DNA of 20,586 nt from assembly GCA_017521345.1 (NCBI GenBank), contig JAFXCU010000019.1:1-20586 (forward strand), written 5' to 3'. Below the pieces are notes generated by a model. It was not told where the DNA came from. It was given only the letters and a program-made list of their open reading frames with translations, and did not search any database. Below, in pieces: positions 9,535-16,239 of this stretch. Source of the DNA: Ruminiclostridium sp. GTDB taxonomy: Bacteria; Bacillota_A; Clostridia; Oscillospirales; Oscillospiraceae. Numbering within the stretch: position 1 is the stretch's first letter; each line of letters starts with the position of its first letter. Made by a program: the position numbers and the translations under genes.

Positions 9535-10953
9535 TTGCTTACCTATTCCTTTGAAAATATCGACACAGAGAGCATGTATGAGCACCTTTACCGGTGTATC
9601 AAGCAGGATATTTTACAGAAAAAGCTAAGATCCGGAGAAAAACTCCCCTCCAAGCGGGCCTTTGCCAAAAATCTGGGGGTCAGCACCATCACGGTGGAGA
9701 GTGCCTACGCTCAACTGGTGGCCGAGGGCTATCTGTACACCCTGCCCAAGCGGGGGTACTACGTCTGCGACCTGGAGCGGGAGGAGGAGCCTGCCCCTCC
9801 CCGGCCTGCCCACCCTATGCCCAAGCAGCCCCCCAAGCGGACCTACTGGGCGGACTTCGTGGGGTCCTCTGTGGCCAAGGAAATGTTCCCCTTCTCCGTG
9901 TGGGTCAAGCTCCTGCGGGATGTGACGGCGGGAGAGGACGAGACTGCATTATTGACCGACACTTCCGCCGGTGGTATCCGCCAGCTCCGCCAGGCCATTG
10001 CCGATCACCTCTACCAGTTCCGGGGCATGAATATCGACCCGGAGCAGATCGTGGTGGGCGCCGGCACGGAGTATTTATATAGTGTCATCATCCAGCTGCT
10101 GGGCCGGAACCACGGCTATGCCGTGGAGGACCCGGGCTACCTGCGGCTGACCAAGATCTATGAGAAGAACGATGTGAAGGTCTGCCACATCCCCATGGAC
10201 CCCTCGGGCATCGTGCCGGAAAAACTGGAGGAGAGCGGAGCGGAGATCCTTCATATCACCCCCTCCCACCACTTCCCCACAGGGGTGGTTATGCCGGTAA
10301 GCCGCCGGTACGAGCTGCTGGGCTGGGCCTCCCGAGGAGAGAACCGGTATATCATCGAGGACGACTACGACTGCGAGTTCCGTCTGGCCGGCCGGCCCAT
10401 TCCCACCCTCCAGAGCGTGGACGTGATGGAAAAGGTCATCTACATCAACACCTTCTCCAAGAGTCTGGCCCCTGCCTTCCGCATCAGTTATCTGGTGCTG
10501 CCCAAGCACCTGGTCACCCGGTTCTACGAGACCCTGGGCTTCTATTCCGGCACGGTCTCCTGCCTGGAGCAGATGACCCTGGCCCGGTTCATTTCCCAGG
10601 GTTATTTTGAAAAGCATATCAACCGGATGCGCAACCACTACCGGACCATGCGGGACAAGCTCCTGGCGGAGATCCAGCGGAGCCCCCTGGCGGGAAAGGT
10701 CACCATTAAAGGAGAGGACGCCGGCCTCCACTTCCTCATGCAGGTGGACACCCCCAAGACCGACGAGGAGATCCTTCGGGCTGCCGAGGCAGAGGACCTG
10801 CGCATTTCCTTCGTTTCACAATATTATTATAAGGAGCCTGTGGGTCATTCCCGGGTCCTGGTGATGAACTACTCCGGCCTGGAGGAGGAGAAGATCCCCG
10901 AGGCCGTGGCCAGACTCTCCCGGGCGGTGCTGGAATCTGGAAGAAAGGCTTGA
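9535..10953 (+). CDS. MocR/PdxR-family regulator (GntR helix-turn-helix plus aminotransferase domain)
   Basis: This is a PLP-sensing transcription factor of 472 residues. An N-terminal winged helix of GntR type covers about residues 13-78, including SGEKLPSKRAFAKNLGVSTITVESAYAQL. After a proline-rich linker comes a fold-type I aminotransferase domain, with EDDYDCEF (275-282) and the Schiff-base lysine K309 in NTFSKSLAPAFRISYLV. The usual HQ.PTG motif reads HHFPTG here. I chose the TTG at 9535 because AAAGGAG lies 10 nt before it; a TTG at 9499 upstream has no ribosome site. Family members regulate pyridoxal phosphate, GABA, taurine or other amine metabolism. Its targets could be the adjacent pyc or pta genes or the aminotransferase at 4113, but nothing in the sequence proves this. 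Confidence 0.88.
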   Translation: MLTYSFENIDTESMYEHLYRCIKQDILQKKLRSGEKLPSKRAFAKNLGVSTITVESAYAQLVAEGYLYTLPKRGYYVCDLEREEEPAPPRPAHPMPKQPPKRTYWADFVGSSVAKEMFPFSVWVKLLRDVTAGEDETALLTDTSAGGIRQLRQAIADHLYQFRGMNIDPEQIVVGAGTEYLYSVIIQLLGRNHGYAVEDPGYLRLTKIYEKNDVKVCHIPMDPSGIVPEKLEESGAEILHITPSHHFPTGVVMPVSRRYELLGWASRGENRYIIEDDYDCEFRLAGRPIPTLQSVDVMEKVIYINTFSKSLAPAFRISYLVLPKHLVTRFYETLGFYSGTVSCLEQMTLARFISQGYFEKHINRMRNHYRTMRDKLLAEIQRSPLAGKVTIKGEDAGLHFLMQVDTPKTDEEILRAAEAEDLRISFVSQYYYKEPVGHSRVLVMNYSGLEEEKIPEAVARLSRAVLESGRKA

Positions 10954-10978
10954 ATCCCACGGTCAATAGTGATACAAT
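10950..10978 (+). promoter_or_regulatory. SigA-type promoter of pta
   Basis: TTGAAT (10950-10955), a 17-nt spacer and TACAAT (10973-10978) form a good promoter. Its -35 overlaps the stop codon of the MocR gene, so pta can be transcribed independently with a leader of about 50 nt. Confidence 0.75.
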
Positions 10979-11035
10979 AAATTGGATGTATTTGAAAAAG
11001 AGACGGTATTGTCTTAATTTGGAGGTATAACTATC

Positions 11036-12007
11036 ATGTTTGCAAAGCTGATCGAAACTCTGAAAGCCAATCCCCGCACCCTGGTCTTCACCGAGGGTCC
11101 CGACGCCCGTATCCTGGAAGCAACTGCACGCCTGAAGAAGGACGGCTTCCTGACCCCCATCCTGGTGGGCACCGAGGCTGAGGTCAAGGCTGCTGCTGAA
11201 AAGGGCGGCTTCGACATCGAGGGTGTCCGTATCGTCGACCCCGCAACCTACGAGGGCATGGACGCTATGGTCGAGAAGATGGTCGAACTGCGTAAGGGCA
11301 AGATGTCCGCTGAGGATGCCCGCAAGAACCTGATGAAGGGCAACTACTTCGGCACCATGCTGGTGAAGATGGGCGAGGCCGACTGCCTGCTGGGCGGCGC
11401 TACCTACTCCACCGCTGACACCGTGCGCCCCGCACTGCAGCTGATCAAGACCAAGCCCGGCAACAACAACGTGAGCTCCTGCTTTATCCTGCAGCGCACC
11501 AAGGACGGCGTGGACGAGCGCCTGTGCATGGGCGACTGCGCCATCCAGATCGATCCCGACGAGGATGCACTGGTGGAGACCGCACTGGAGTGCGCAAAGA
11601 CCGCTGCTACCTTCGGCATCGACCCCAAGATCGCTTTCCTGAGCTACTCCACCAAGGGCTCCGGCAAGGGCGAGAACGTGGACAAGGTGAAGAACGCCTG
11701 CGACAAGGCTAAGGCTGCTGCTCCCGAGCTGGCAATCGACGGCGAGATGCAGTTCGACGCTGCTGTCTCCCCTGTGGTCGGCCAGCAGAAGTTCCCCGGC
11801 TCCACCGTGGCCGGCTATGCCAACACCTTCATCTTCCCCGAGATCCAGTCCGGCAACATCGGCTATAAGATCGCACAGCGTCTGGGCGGCTTCGCTGCTT
11901 ACGGCCCCATCCTGCAGGGCCTGAACGCTCCCATCAACGACCTGTCCCGCGGCTGCGACGCTGACGAGGTCTACAAGATGGCCATCATCACCGCTGCTCT
12001 GGCATAA
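11036..12007 (+). CDS. pta: Phosphate acetyltransferase
   Basis: The enzyme interconverts acetyl-CoA plus phosphate with acetyl phosphate plus CoA, the first step from acetyl-CoA to acetate and ATP. At 323 residues it is the short, single-domain form common in Firmicutes. The PTA/PTB family signature is clear near the C-terminus: GYANTFIFPEIQSGNIGYK, then AQRLGGFAAYGPILQGLNAP and NDLSRGC. TTTGGAGGTA places a strong ribosome site before the ATG. Acetate kinase is not adjacent. Codons are strongly optimised (GCT, GCA, CGT, AAG), indicating high expression. The gene has its own promoter overlapping the end of the MocR gene and a strong terminator. A phosphate butyryltransferase is a less likely reading because of length and motif. 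Confidence 0.93.
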   Translation: MFAKLIETLKANPRTLVFTEGPDARILEATARLKKDGFLTPILVGTEAEVKAAAEKGGFDIEGVRIVDPATYEGMDAMVEKMVELRKGKMSAEDARKNLMKGNYFGTMLVKMGEADCLLGGATYSTADTVRPALQLIKTKPGNNNVSSCFILQRTKDGVDERLCMGDCAIQIDPDEDALVETALECAKTAATFGIDPKIAFLSYSTKGSGKGENVDKVKNACDKAKAAAPELAIDGEMQFDAAVSPVVGQQKFPGSTVAGYANTFIFPEIQSGNIGYKIAQRLGGFAAYGPILQGLNAPINDLSRGCDADEVYKMAIITAALA

Positions 12008-12024
12008 TTCCATATTTGACCTTT

Positions 12025-12057
12025 AAAAGGGCCGGTCCTTCGGGACCGGCCTTTTTT
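12025..12057 (+). terminator. Terminator after pta with UUCG tetraloop
   Basis: GGCCGGTCC (12030-12038), the stable C(TTCG)G loop and GGACCGGCC (12043-12051) are followed by six T residues. Confidence 0.93.
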
Positions 12058-12113
12058 ACATACTACAGCAGCCAACGGGCATACTGGGGAGAAAGGAAAG
12101 GGGCGTGCAGCGC

Positions 12114-13529
12114 ATGGAAGGACTCATTTATATCAATGATATGATCAACCGCGTCGTGTGGGGGGCTCCTGTCCTTGCTCTGCTCATGGGCATCGGTCTG
12201 TGGCTGACCATCCGTACCGGGGGGATGCAGTTCCGTCATTTTGGTCATGCCATGAGGCAGACCCTGGGCAAGGCATTCCGCCGGTCTGCCCGGACCAAGG
12301 CCCGTCCGGGGGAGATGACTCCCTTTCAGGCCATGACCACCGCCCTGGCGGGAACGGTGGGCACTGGCTCCATTGCCGGGGTCACCGCTGCCATCTCTCT
12401 GGGGGGACCCGGTGCCCTCTTCTGGCTGTGGGTGGCCGCCCTGGTGGGGATGATTACCAAGTATGCCGAGGTCCTTCTGGCGGTGAAGTACCGGGAGCGG
12501 ACCTCAGCAGGGGAGTGGGCTGGTGGCCCCATGTACTATATTCAAAATGGTCTGGGGCCCGGATGGCGGTGGCTGGGGGTGCTCTTCTGCGTCTTTGGGG
12601 CCCTGGCGGCCTTTGGCATCGGAAATGCCGTTCAGGTGGGAAACATTACGGCGTCCGTCACCACGGCCATCCGGACCTTTGTCCCAGGGTTTTCCGCTTT
12701 GTCTGCAGCCAACCTGGTCATCGGTCTGGCGACAGCGGGACTGACGGCGGTGGTCCTTTTTGGGGGCATCCGGCGGCTGGGTGCTGTTACGGAGAGGCTG
12801 GTCCCTGCCATGGCGGGGGTCTATGTGCTGGTCTGCCTGACGGTGGTGGTCTTCCACTGGCGGAGGATCCCGGAGGCCCTGGGCGCGGTTTTTGTGGGGG
12901 CCTTTTCTCCTTTGGGCGTGACCGGCGGCGGTGTTGGGTCTGCCGTGCTGGCCCTCAGCTGGGGGATCAAACGGGGTGTGTTTTCCAACGAGGCTGGACT
13001 GGGTACGGCGCCTATGGCCCATGCCAACACCTCCGAGACCGACCCGGTGAAGCAGGGGTTCTATGGGATCTTTGAGGTTTTCACGGCCTCCCTTGTCATC
13101 TGTACCCTGACCGGCCTGACCCTGCTGTGCTCCGGCATCCATATCAACTATGGCGTCATGAGCAGCACGGCTCTGAACGTCCAGGCTCTGGGGACGGTTT
13201 TTGGTCTGAAGGGGGGTGCTCTGGTCATTGCCCTGGGGATCACCCTCTTTGCCTTCTCTACGGTTCTCTCCTGGGCGCTGTACGGCAGCCGATGCTGCGA
13301 GTTTCTTCTGGGGACACGGGCGGTGCGGCCCTATCAGGCGGTCTATGTGCTGGCGGTGGTCCTGGGGGCCGTGATGGAGCTGGAACTGGCATGGGACCTG
13401 GCAGACACCTTGAACGGACTGATGATCCTGCCCAATCTGGTGGCCCTCTTTGCTCTGTCTGGAGTGGTGGTCCGGGAGACCGCAGCGTACTTTCGAGAGC
13501 AGAAAGAAACGAAACCTAAAAGATCTTAA
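12114..13529 (+). CDS. Sodium:alanine/glycine symporter, AgcS family (first paralogue)
   Basis: This is a polytopic inner-membrane carrier importing alanine, glycine or a related amino acid with sodium. Family signatures are LTIRTGGMQFRHF, GGPMYYIQNGLG, FGIGNAVQVGNIT and VFSNEAGLGTAPMAHA. The ATG at 12114 gives 471 residues and aligns end to end with the next gene's N-terminus (MEGLIYINDMINRVVWG against MELIASINSAINGVVWG). A GTG at 12105, with AAAGGA 7 nt upstream, is an alternative start. In the TM1-region motif TVGTG-x-IAG the usual Asn is Ser (S86), whereas the second paralogue keeps Asn. Codons are ordinary for the genome (GGG, GTG and GCC common), so expression is probably modest. No clear terminator follows. 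Confidence 0.93.
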   Translation: MEGLIYINDMINRVVWGAPVLALLMGIGLWLTIRTGGMQFRHFGHAMRQTLGKAFRRSARTKARPGEMTPFQAMTTALAGTVGTGSIAGVTAAISLGGPGALFWLWVAALVGMITKYAEVLLAVKYRERTSAGEWAGGPMYYIQNGLGPGWRWLGVLFCVFGALAAFGIGNAVQVGNITASVTTAIRTFVPGFSALSAANLVIGLATAGLTAVVLFGGIRRLGAVTERLVPAMAGVYVLVCLTVVVFHWRRIPEALGAVFVGAFSPLGVTGGGVGSAVLALSWGIKRGVFSNEAGLGTAPMAHANTSETDPVKQGFYGIFEVFTASLVICTLTGLTLLCSGIHINYGVMSSTALNVQALGTVFGLKGGALVIALGITLFAFSTVLSWALYGSRCCEFLLGTRAVRPYQAVYVLAVVLGAVMELELAWDLADTLNGLMILPNLVALFALSGVVVRETAAYFREQKETKPKRS

Positions 13530-13688
13530 CTTGCAAAAGGGAAATATTTCCAGCAGCTTGGCTGTAAAATAATGGATATAGAGGATTAAGATGGATGTTA
13601 AATATGGAAATATTAGGGAAAACAAGAATTAAAAGGGTGGAAATTGGTCTTTTCGGTCATAAAAAGTTCATAAATCCGATTTTTTGCA

Positions 13689-13717
13689 TTGCCATTTTGA
13701 AACGAATGTGGTATTGT
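13689..13717 (+). promoter_or_regulatory. Promoter of the second AgcS gene
   Basis: TTGCCA (13689-13694), a 17-nt spacer and TATTGT (13712-13717), with TG one base before it, make an extended -10 promoter. The leader (about 70 nt) holds a small hairpin, CCCAG/CTGGG (13733-13737 with 13745-13749). The rest of the 13530-13789 gap holds only a 12-nt palindrome, GGAAATATTTCC, at 13540-13551. Confidence 0.7.
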
Positions 13718-13789
13718 ATGGACAGTAGTTGACCCAGTTATACACTGGGGCTCACTAAGAGAGCAAAATTGAAAAAAGGAGAGATAGTA

Positions 13790-15205
13790 ATGGAATTAAT
13801 CGCAAGTATTAACAGTGCTATCAACGGCGTCGTTTGGGGTCCCCCCATGCTGATCCTGCTGGTTGGCTGCGGCATTCTGCTGACCATCCGTACCGCAGGC
13901 GTTCAGTTCCGCAAGTTCGGCTACGCCATGAAGAACACCATCGGTAAGATCTTCAAGAAGACCGAAGCCGCTGAAGGCGAGGTCACCCCCTTCCAGGCAG
14001 TTACCACCGCTCTGGCAGCTACCGTTGGTACCGGCAACATCGCTGGTATCACCGCAGCCGTCACCCTGGGTGGCCCCGGCTCCATCTTCTGGCTGTGGGT
14101 CACCGCTCTGATCGGCATGTGCACCAAGTACTCCGAAGTTCTGCTGGCCATCAAGTACCGTGAAAAGAACGAGTACGGCGACTGGGTCGGCGGCCCCATG
14201 TACTACATCAAGAATGGTCTGGGCAAGAACTGGAAGTGGCTGGGCGCTATCTTCTGCGTCTTCGGCGCACTGGCAGCCTTCGGCATCGGCAACGCTGTTC
14301 AGGTTGGTAACATCACCTCTTCCGTGAACACCGTTATCACCGCTTTCAACCCTGACTTTGCTGGTCAGTCCACCGTCAACCTGGTTCTGGGTATCGTCCT
14401 GGCTATCGCTGCTGCTGTTGTCCTGCTGGGCGGCATCAAGCGTCTGGGCGCTGTTACCGAGAAGCTGGTTCCCATCATGGCAGTTGTTTACCTGGTTGCC
14501 TGCATCATCGTTCTGGTCTTCAACGCTGGCTACCTGCCCGCAATCTTCCGCGACATCTTCGCTGGCGCATTCACTCCCTCCGGCGTGACCGGCGGTGCTG
14601 TTGGCTCCATGATGCTGGTTATCACCTGGGGCGTTAAGCGCGGCGTCTTCTCCAACGAAGCTGGTCTGGGTTCCGCACCTATGGCTCACGCTGCTTCTTC
14701 CGAGAGCGACCCCGTCCGTCAGGGTCTGTACGGCATCTTCGAAGTCTTCATGGACACCATCGTGGTCTGCTCCCTGTCCGGCCTGACCGTCCTGTGCGGC
14801 TTCTATGCCGGCGGTCTGGACGGCCTGATGACCTACGGCGTCCAGGGCGACACCTCCCTGAACGCAGCAGCTCTGGGTACCGTCTTCGGTGCTAAGGGCG
14901 GCGCAGTCATCATCGCAGTCTGCCTGGCTCTGTTCGCATTCTCCACCGTTCTGTCCTGGGGTATGTACGGCACTCGCTGCTGCGAGTTCCTGCTGGGCCC
15001 CAAGTCCATCAAGCCCTATCAGATCGTCTTCGTTCTGGTCGTCGTCGTTGGCGCAACCATGAACCTGTCTCTGGCATGGGATATCGCAGATACCCTGAAC
15101 GGCCTGATGGCAATCCCCAACCTGATCGCTCTGGTTGGCCTGTCCGGTGTTGTTGTTAAGGAGACCAAGGACTACTTCAACAACCGCATCAAGAACTACG
15201 AATAA
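13790..15205 (+). CDS. Sodium:alanine/glycine symporter, AgcS family (second, highly expressed paralogue)
   Basis: This second AgcS carrier also has 471 residues and is identical to the first at well over half of positions by eye. It shows LTIRTAGVQFRKF, the TM1-region motif TVGTGNIAG with N83, GGPMYYIKNGLG, FGIGNAVQVGNIT and VFSNEAGLGSAPMAHA. The ATG at 13790 follows AAAAAAGGAG by 8 nt; an in-frame TTG at 13769 lies before that ribosome site and is rejected. Codons differ sharply from the first paralogue (GCT, GTT, CGT, GGT rich), as in pta and the aminotransferase gene, which indicates strong expression. It has its own promoter and terminator, so the tandem pair is not a simple operon. The loop near residues 335-360 differs most between the copies. 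Confidence 0.95.
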   Translation: MELIASINSAINGVVWGPPMLILLVGCGILLTIRTAGVQFRKFGYAMKNTIGKIFKKTEAAEGEVTPFQAVTTALAATVGTGNIAGITAAVTLGGPGSIFWLWVTALIGMCTKYSEVLLAIKYREKNEYGDWVGGPMYYIKNGLGKNWKWLGAIFCVFGALAAFGIGNAVQVGNITSSVNTVITAFNPDFAGQSTVNLVLGIVLAIAAAVVLLGGIKRLGAVTEKLVPIMAVVYLVACIIVLVFNAGYLPAIFRDIFAGAFTPSGVTGGAVGSMMLVITWGVKRGVFSNEAGLGSAPMAHAASSESDPVRQGLYGIFEVFMDTIVVCSLSGLTVLCGFYAGGLDGLMTYGVQGDTSLNAAALGTVFGAKGGAVIIAVCLALFAFSTVLSWGMYGTRCCEFLLGPKSIKPYQIVFVLVVVVGATMNLSLAWDIADTLNGLMAIPNLIALVGLSGVVVKETKDYFNNRIKNYE

Positions 15206-15239
15206 TCTTATTCCCGATTACATAGATAGTTCATACACG

Positions 15240-15272
15240 AAAGCCGCTGCCCAATGGGCCGCGGCTTTTTTA
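15240..15272 (+). terminator. Terminator after the second AgcS gene
   Basis: AAAGCCGC (15240-15247) pairs with GCGGCTTT (15261-15268), with an inner GCCC/GGGC stem, and is followed by T residues. Confidence 0.9.
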
Positions 15273-15274
15273 TC

Positions 15275-15437
15275 TTTTGGGAAAGGCAAAGCCTTTCCCA
15301 AAATGGAGATTGCGGCCTGCTGTGCGCGCCCGTTGGGCACACTGGCAGGCCGAGAAGTGTTTTTAGGCACGCACATGTCGTGCCTAAAAACAGACTGGAT
15401 TTTGTTTCACCACTGCGGTGGTGAAACTCTGCGAGGC
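15275..15437 (+). repeat. Structured multi-hairpin repeat, copy A
   Basis: Four hairpins stand in a row: h1 13 bp (15275-15287 with 15291-15303); h2 CGGCCTGC/GCAGGCCG (15313-15320 with 15345-15352) with inner TGTGC/GCACA; h3 13 bp (15359-15371 with 15379-15391, loop CACATGT); h4 10 bp (15404-15413 with 15418-15427). AACTCTGCGAGGC closes the unit. The part from 15310 to 15437 aligns without gaps to the reverse complement of 20225-20352, with 102 of 128 bases identical by hand count. No protein frame explains the conservation. Confidence 0.85.
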
Positions 15438-15438
15438 G

Positions 15439-15470
15439 TGAAAAAGGCGTGCTGCACAGCAGCACGCCTT
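15439..15470 (-). terminator. Probable terminator of the YbaK-type gene
   Basis: AAGGCGTGCTG (15444-15454) pairs with CAGCACGCCTT (15460-15470), an 11-bp perfect stem. On the minus strand it runs into TTTTT, and on the plus strand there is no T run, so it serves the deacylase gene whose stop is 100 nt away. Confidence 0.7.
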
Positions 15471-15499
15471 GATTGTGTTTGAGAACCCCGTATGGGCTG

Positions 15500-15561
15500 C
15501 TTCATTCGGCCCAAGGCCGAACTTCATGCGCCCAAGGCGCACTTCATTGGCCGTAGGCCAA
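15500..15561. repeat. Array of three mini-hairpins with CTTCA linkers
   Basis: Three units of about 20 nt follow each other. Each has the linker CTTCA (15500-15504, 15522-15526, 15542-15546) and then a small hairpin: TTCGGCC/GGCCGAA, TGCGCC/GGCGCA, TTGGCC/GGCCAA, with loops CAA, CAA and GTA. The linker is constant while the stems differ but still pair. The array lies in the 3' region of the YbaK-type gene, between its stop and its terminator. Confidence 0.8.
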
Positions 15562-15570
15562 CATCATTTC

Positions 15571-16047
15571 TTACTCCTGCCAGCCCTTGCAGAAATCGCC
15601 CCAGGCCACAAAGTGCTGGGCGTACTGCTCCAGCTGGTCACAGGTGAGCTGGATGGCACTGTTCCCGCTGCCGGCGGCAGGAAAGACGGTCTCAAACCGG
15701 CGCATGGATTCGTCCAGGTAGACCTCTACCCCCTCCTTGATGGAAAAGGGGCAGACTCCGCCGATGGCGTGGCCGATGAGCTCGGTGACCTCATCGGGGG
15801 TGAGCATCTTGGCCTTAGTGTGGAAGTGGGCCTTGAACTTGGCGTTGTCCACCTTGGCGTCTCCGGCGGCAATGATGAGGATGGCCTTGCCGTCCACCTT
15901 AAAGGACAGGGATTTGGCGATCCGGGCGGGGATGACCCCCACTGCCTGGGCGGCCAGCCCTACGGTGGCGCTGGAGGTCTCAAACTCCAGGACCTGGTCG
16001 GCCATGCCGAACTGGGCGAAATACTCTCGAACTGCTGCAATGGACAT
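15571..16047 (-). CDS. YbaK/EbsC-family aminoacyl-tRNA deacylase
   Basis: This is a trans-editing domain protein of 158 residues, the family's usual size, expected to hydrolyse mischarged tRNA such as Cys- or Ala-tRNAPro. Motifs are ARIAKSLSFK with the conserved lysine K45, LIIAAGDAKVD (57-67) and the GxxPF segment GGVCPF (96-101). The ATG is preceded by AAGGAAA at about 6 nt. It is monocistronic, with a probable terminator at 15439-15470 and an array of mini-hairpins just after its stop. Substrate choice among YbaK, ProX and related subfamilies cannot be read from the sequence. Confidence 0.88.
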   Translation of the reverse strand: MSIAAVREYFAQFGMADQVLEFETSSATVGLAAQAVGVIPARIAKSLSFKVDGKAILIIAAGDAKVDNAKFKAHFHTKAKMLTPDEVTELIGHAIGGVCPFSIKEGVEVYLDESMRRFETVFPAAGSGNSAIQLTCDQLEQYAQHFVAWGDFCKGWQE

Positions 16048-16067
16048 GGGAAATTTCCTTCTTTCTC

Positions 16068-16096
16068 TTTATACTAGTTTTTCATAAAATGCTGAA
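16068..16096 (-). promoter_or_regulatory. Candidate promoter of the YbaK-type gene
   Basis: On the minus strand TATAAA (16068-16073) lies 17 nt after TTCAGC (16091-16096). The -35 match is weak and falls inside the 13-bp hairpin at 16081-16111, so promoter and repeat overlap. Confidence 0.4.
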
Positions 16097-16239
16097 AGAG
16101 CATTTTATGAAGCCGCAGCCATTGCGGCTTGCGGCTTTCGCCGCAAAAACGACGTGCAATACTTTTCTTGCCGCCAAAGGCGGCGTGCCATTGCAAAGGC
16201 ACGATAAAATGAGTACATCATTTTATCAAAAAAAGTATT
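16081..16239. repeat. Multi-hairpin intergenic element (six stems plus a closing stem)
   Basis: Nearly the whole gap folds: 13 bp (16081-16093 with 16099-16111); AGCCGCA/TGCGGCT (16111-16117 with 16123-16129); TTGCGGC/GCCGCAA (16129-16135 with 16140-16146); GCCGCC/GGCGGC (16170-16175 with 16179-16184); GTGCC/GGCAC (16185-16189 with 16198-16202); and a 10-bp stem (16203-16212 with 16218-16227). AATACTTTT (16158-16166) pairs with AAAAGTATT (16231-16239) and encloses the last three hairpins. No hairpin is followed by a T run in a way that makes a good terminator. The element touches the stop codon of the next gene. Confidence 0.75.

Noticed and set aside
10736..12013. A 425-codon minus-strand frame opposite pta
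   Set aside because: Same reason; it also crosses the end of the MocR gene and the pta promoter.
13591..13632. A 13-codon frame after GAGG between the AgcS genes, considered as a leader peptide
   Set aside because: It lies upstream of the likely promoter of the second gene and has no attenuator-like structure after it.
15500..15561. The regular 20-nt spacing considered as a CRISPR array
   Set aside because: Units are far too short, the constant part is only a 5-nt linker, the variable parts are self-complementary, and no cas gene is near.
16203..16239. Hairpin after the unknown membrane protein gene considered as its terminator
   Set aside because: On the minus strand the T run comes before the hairpin rather than after it.
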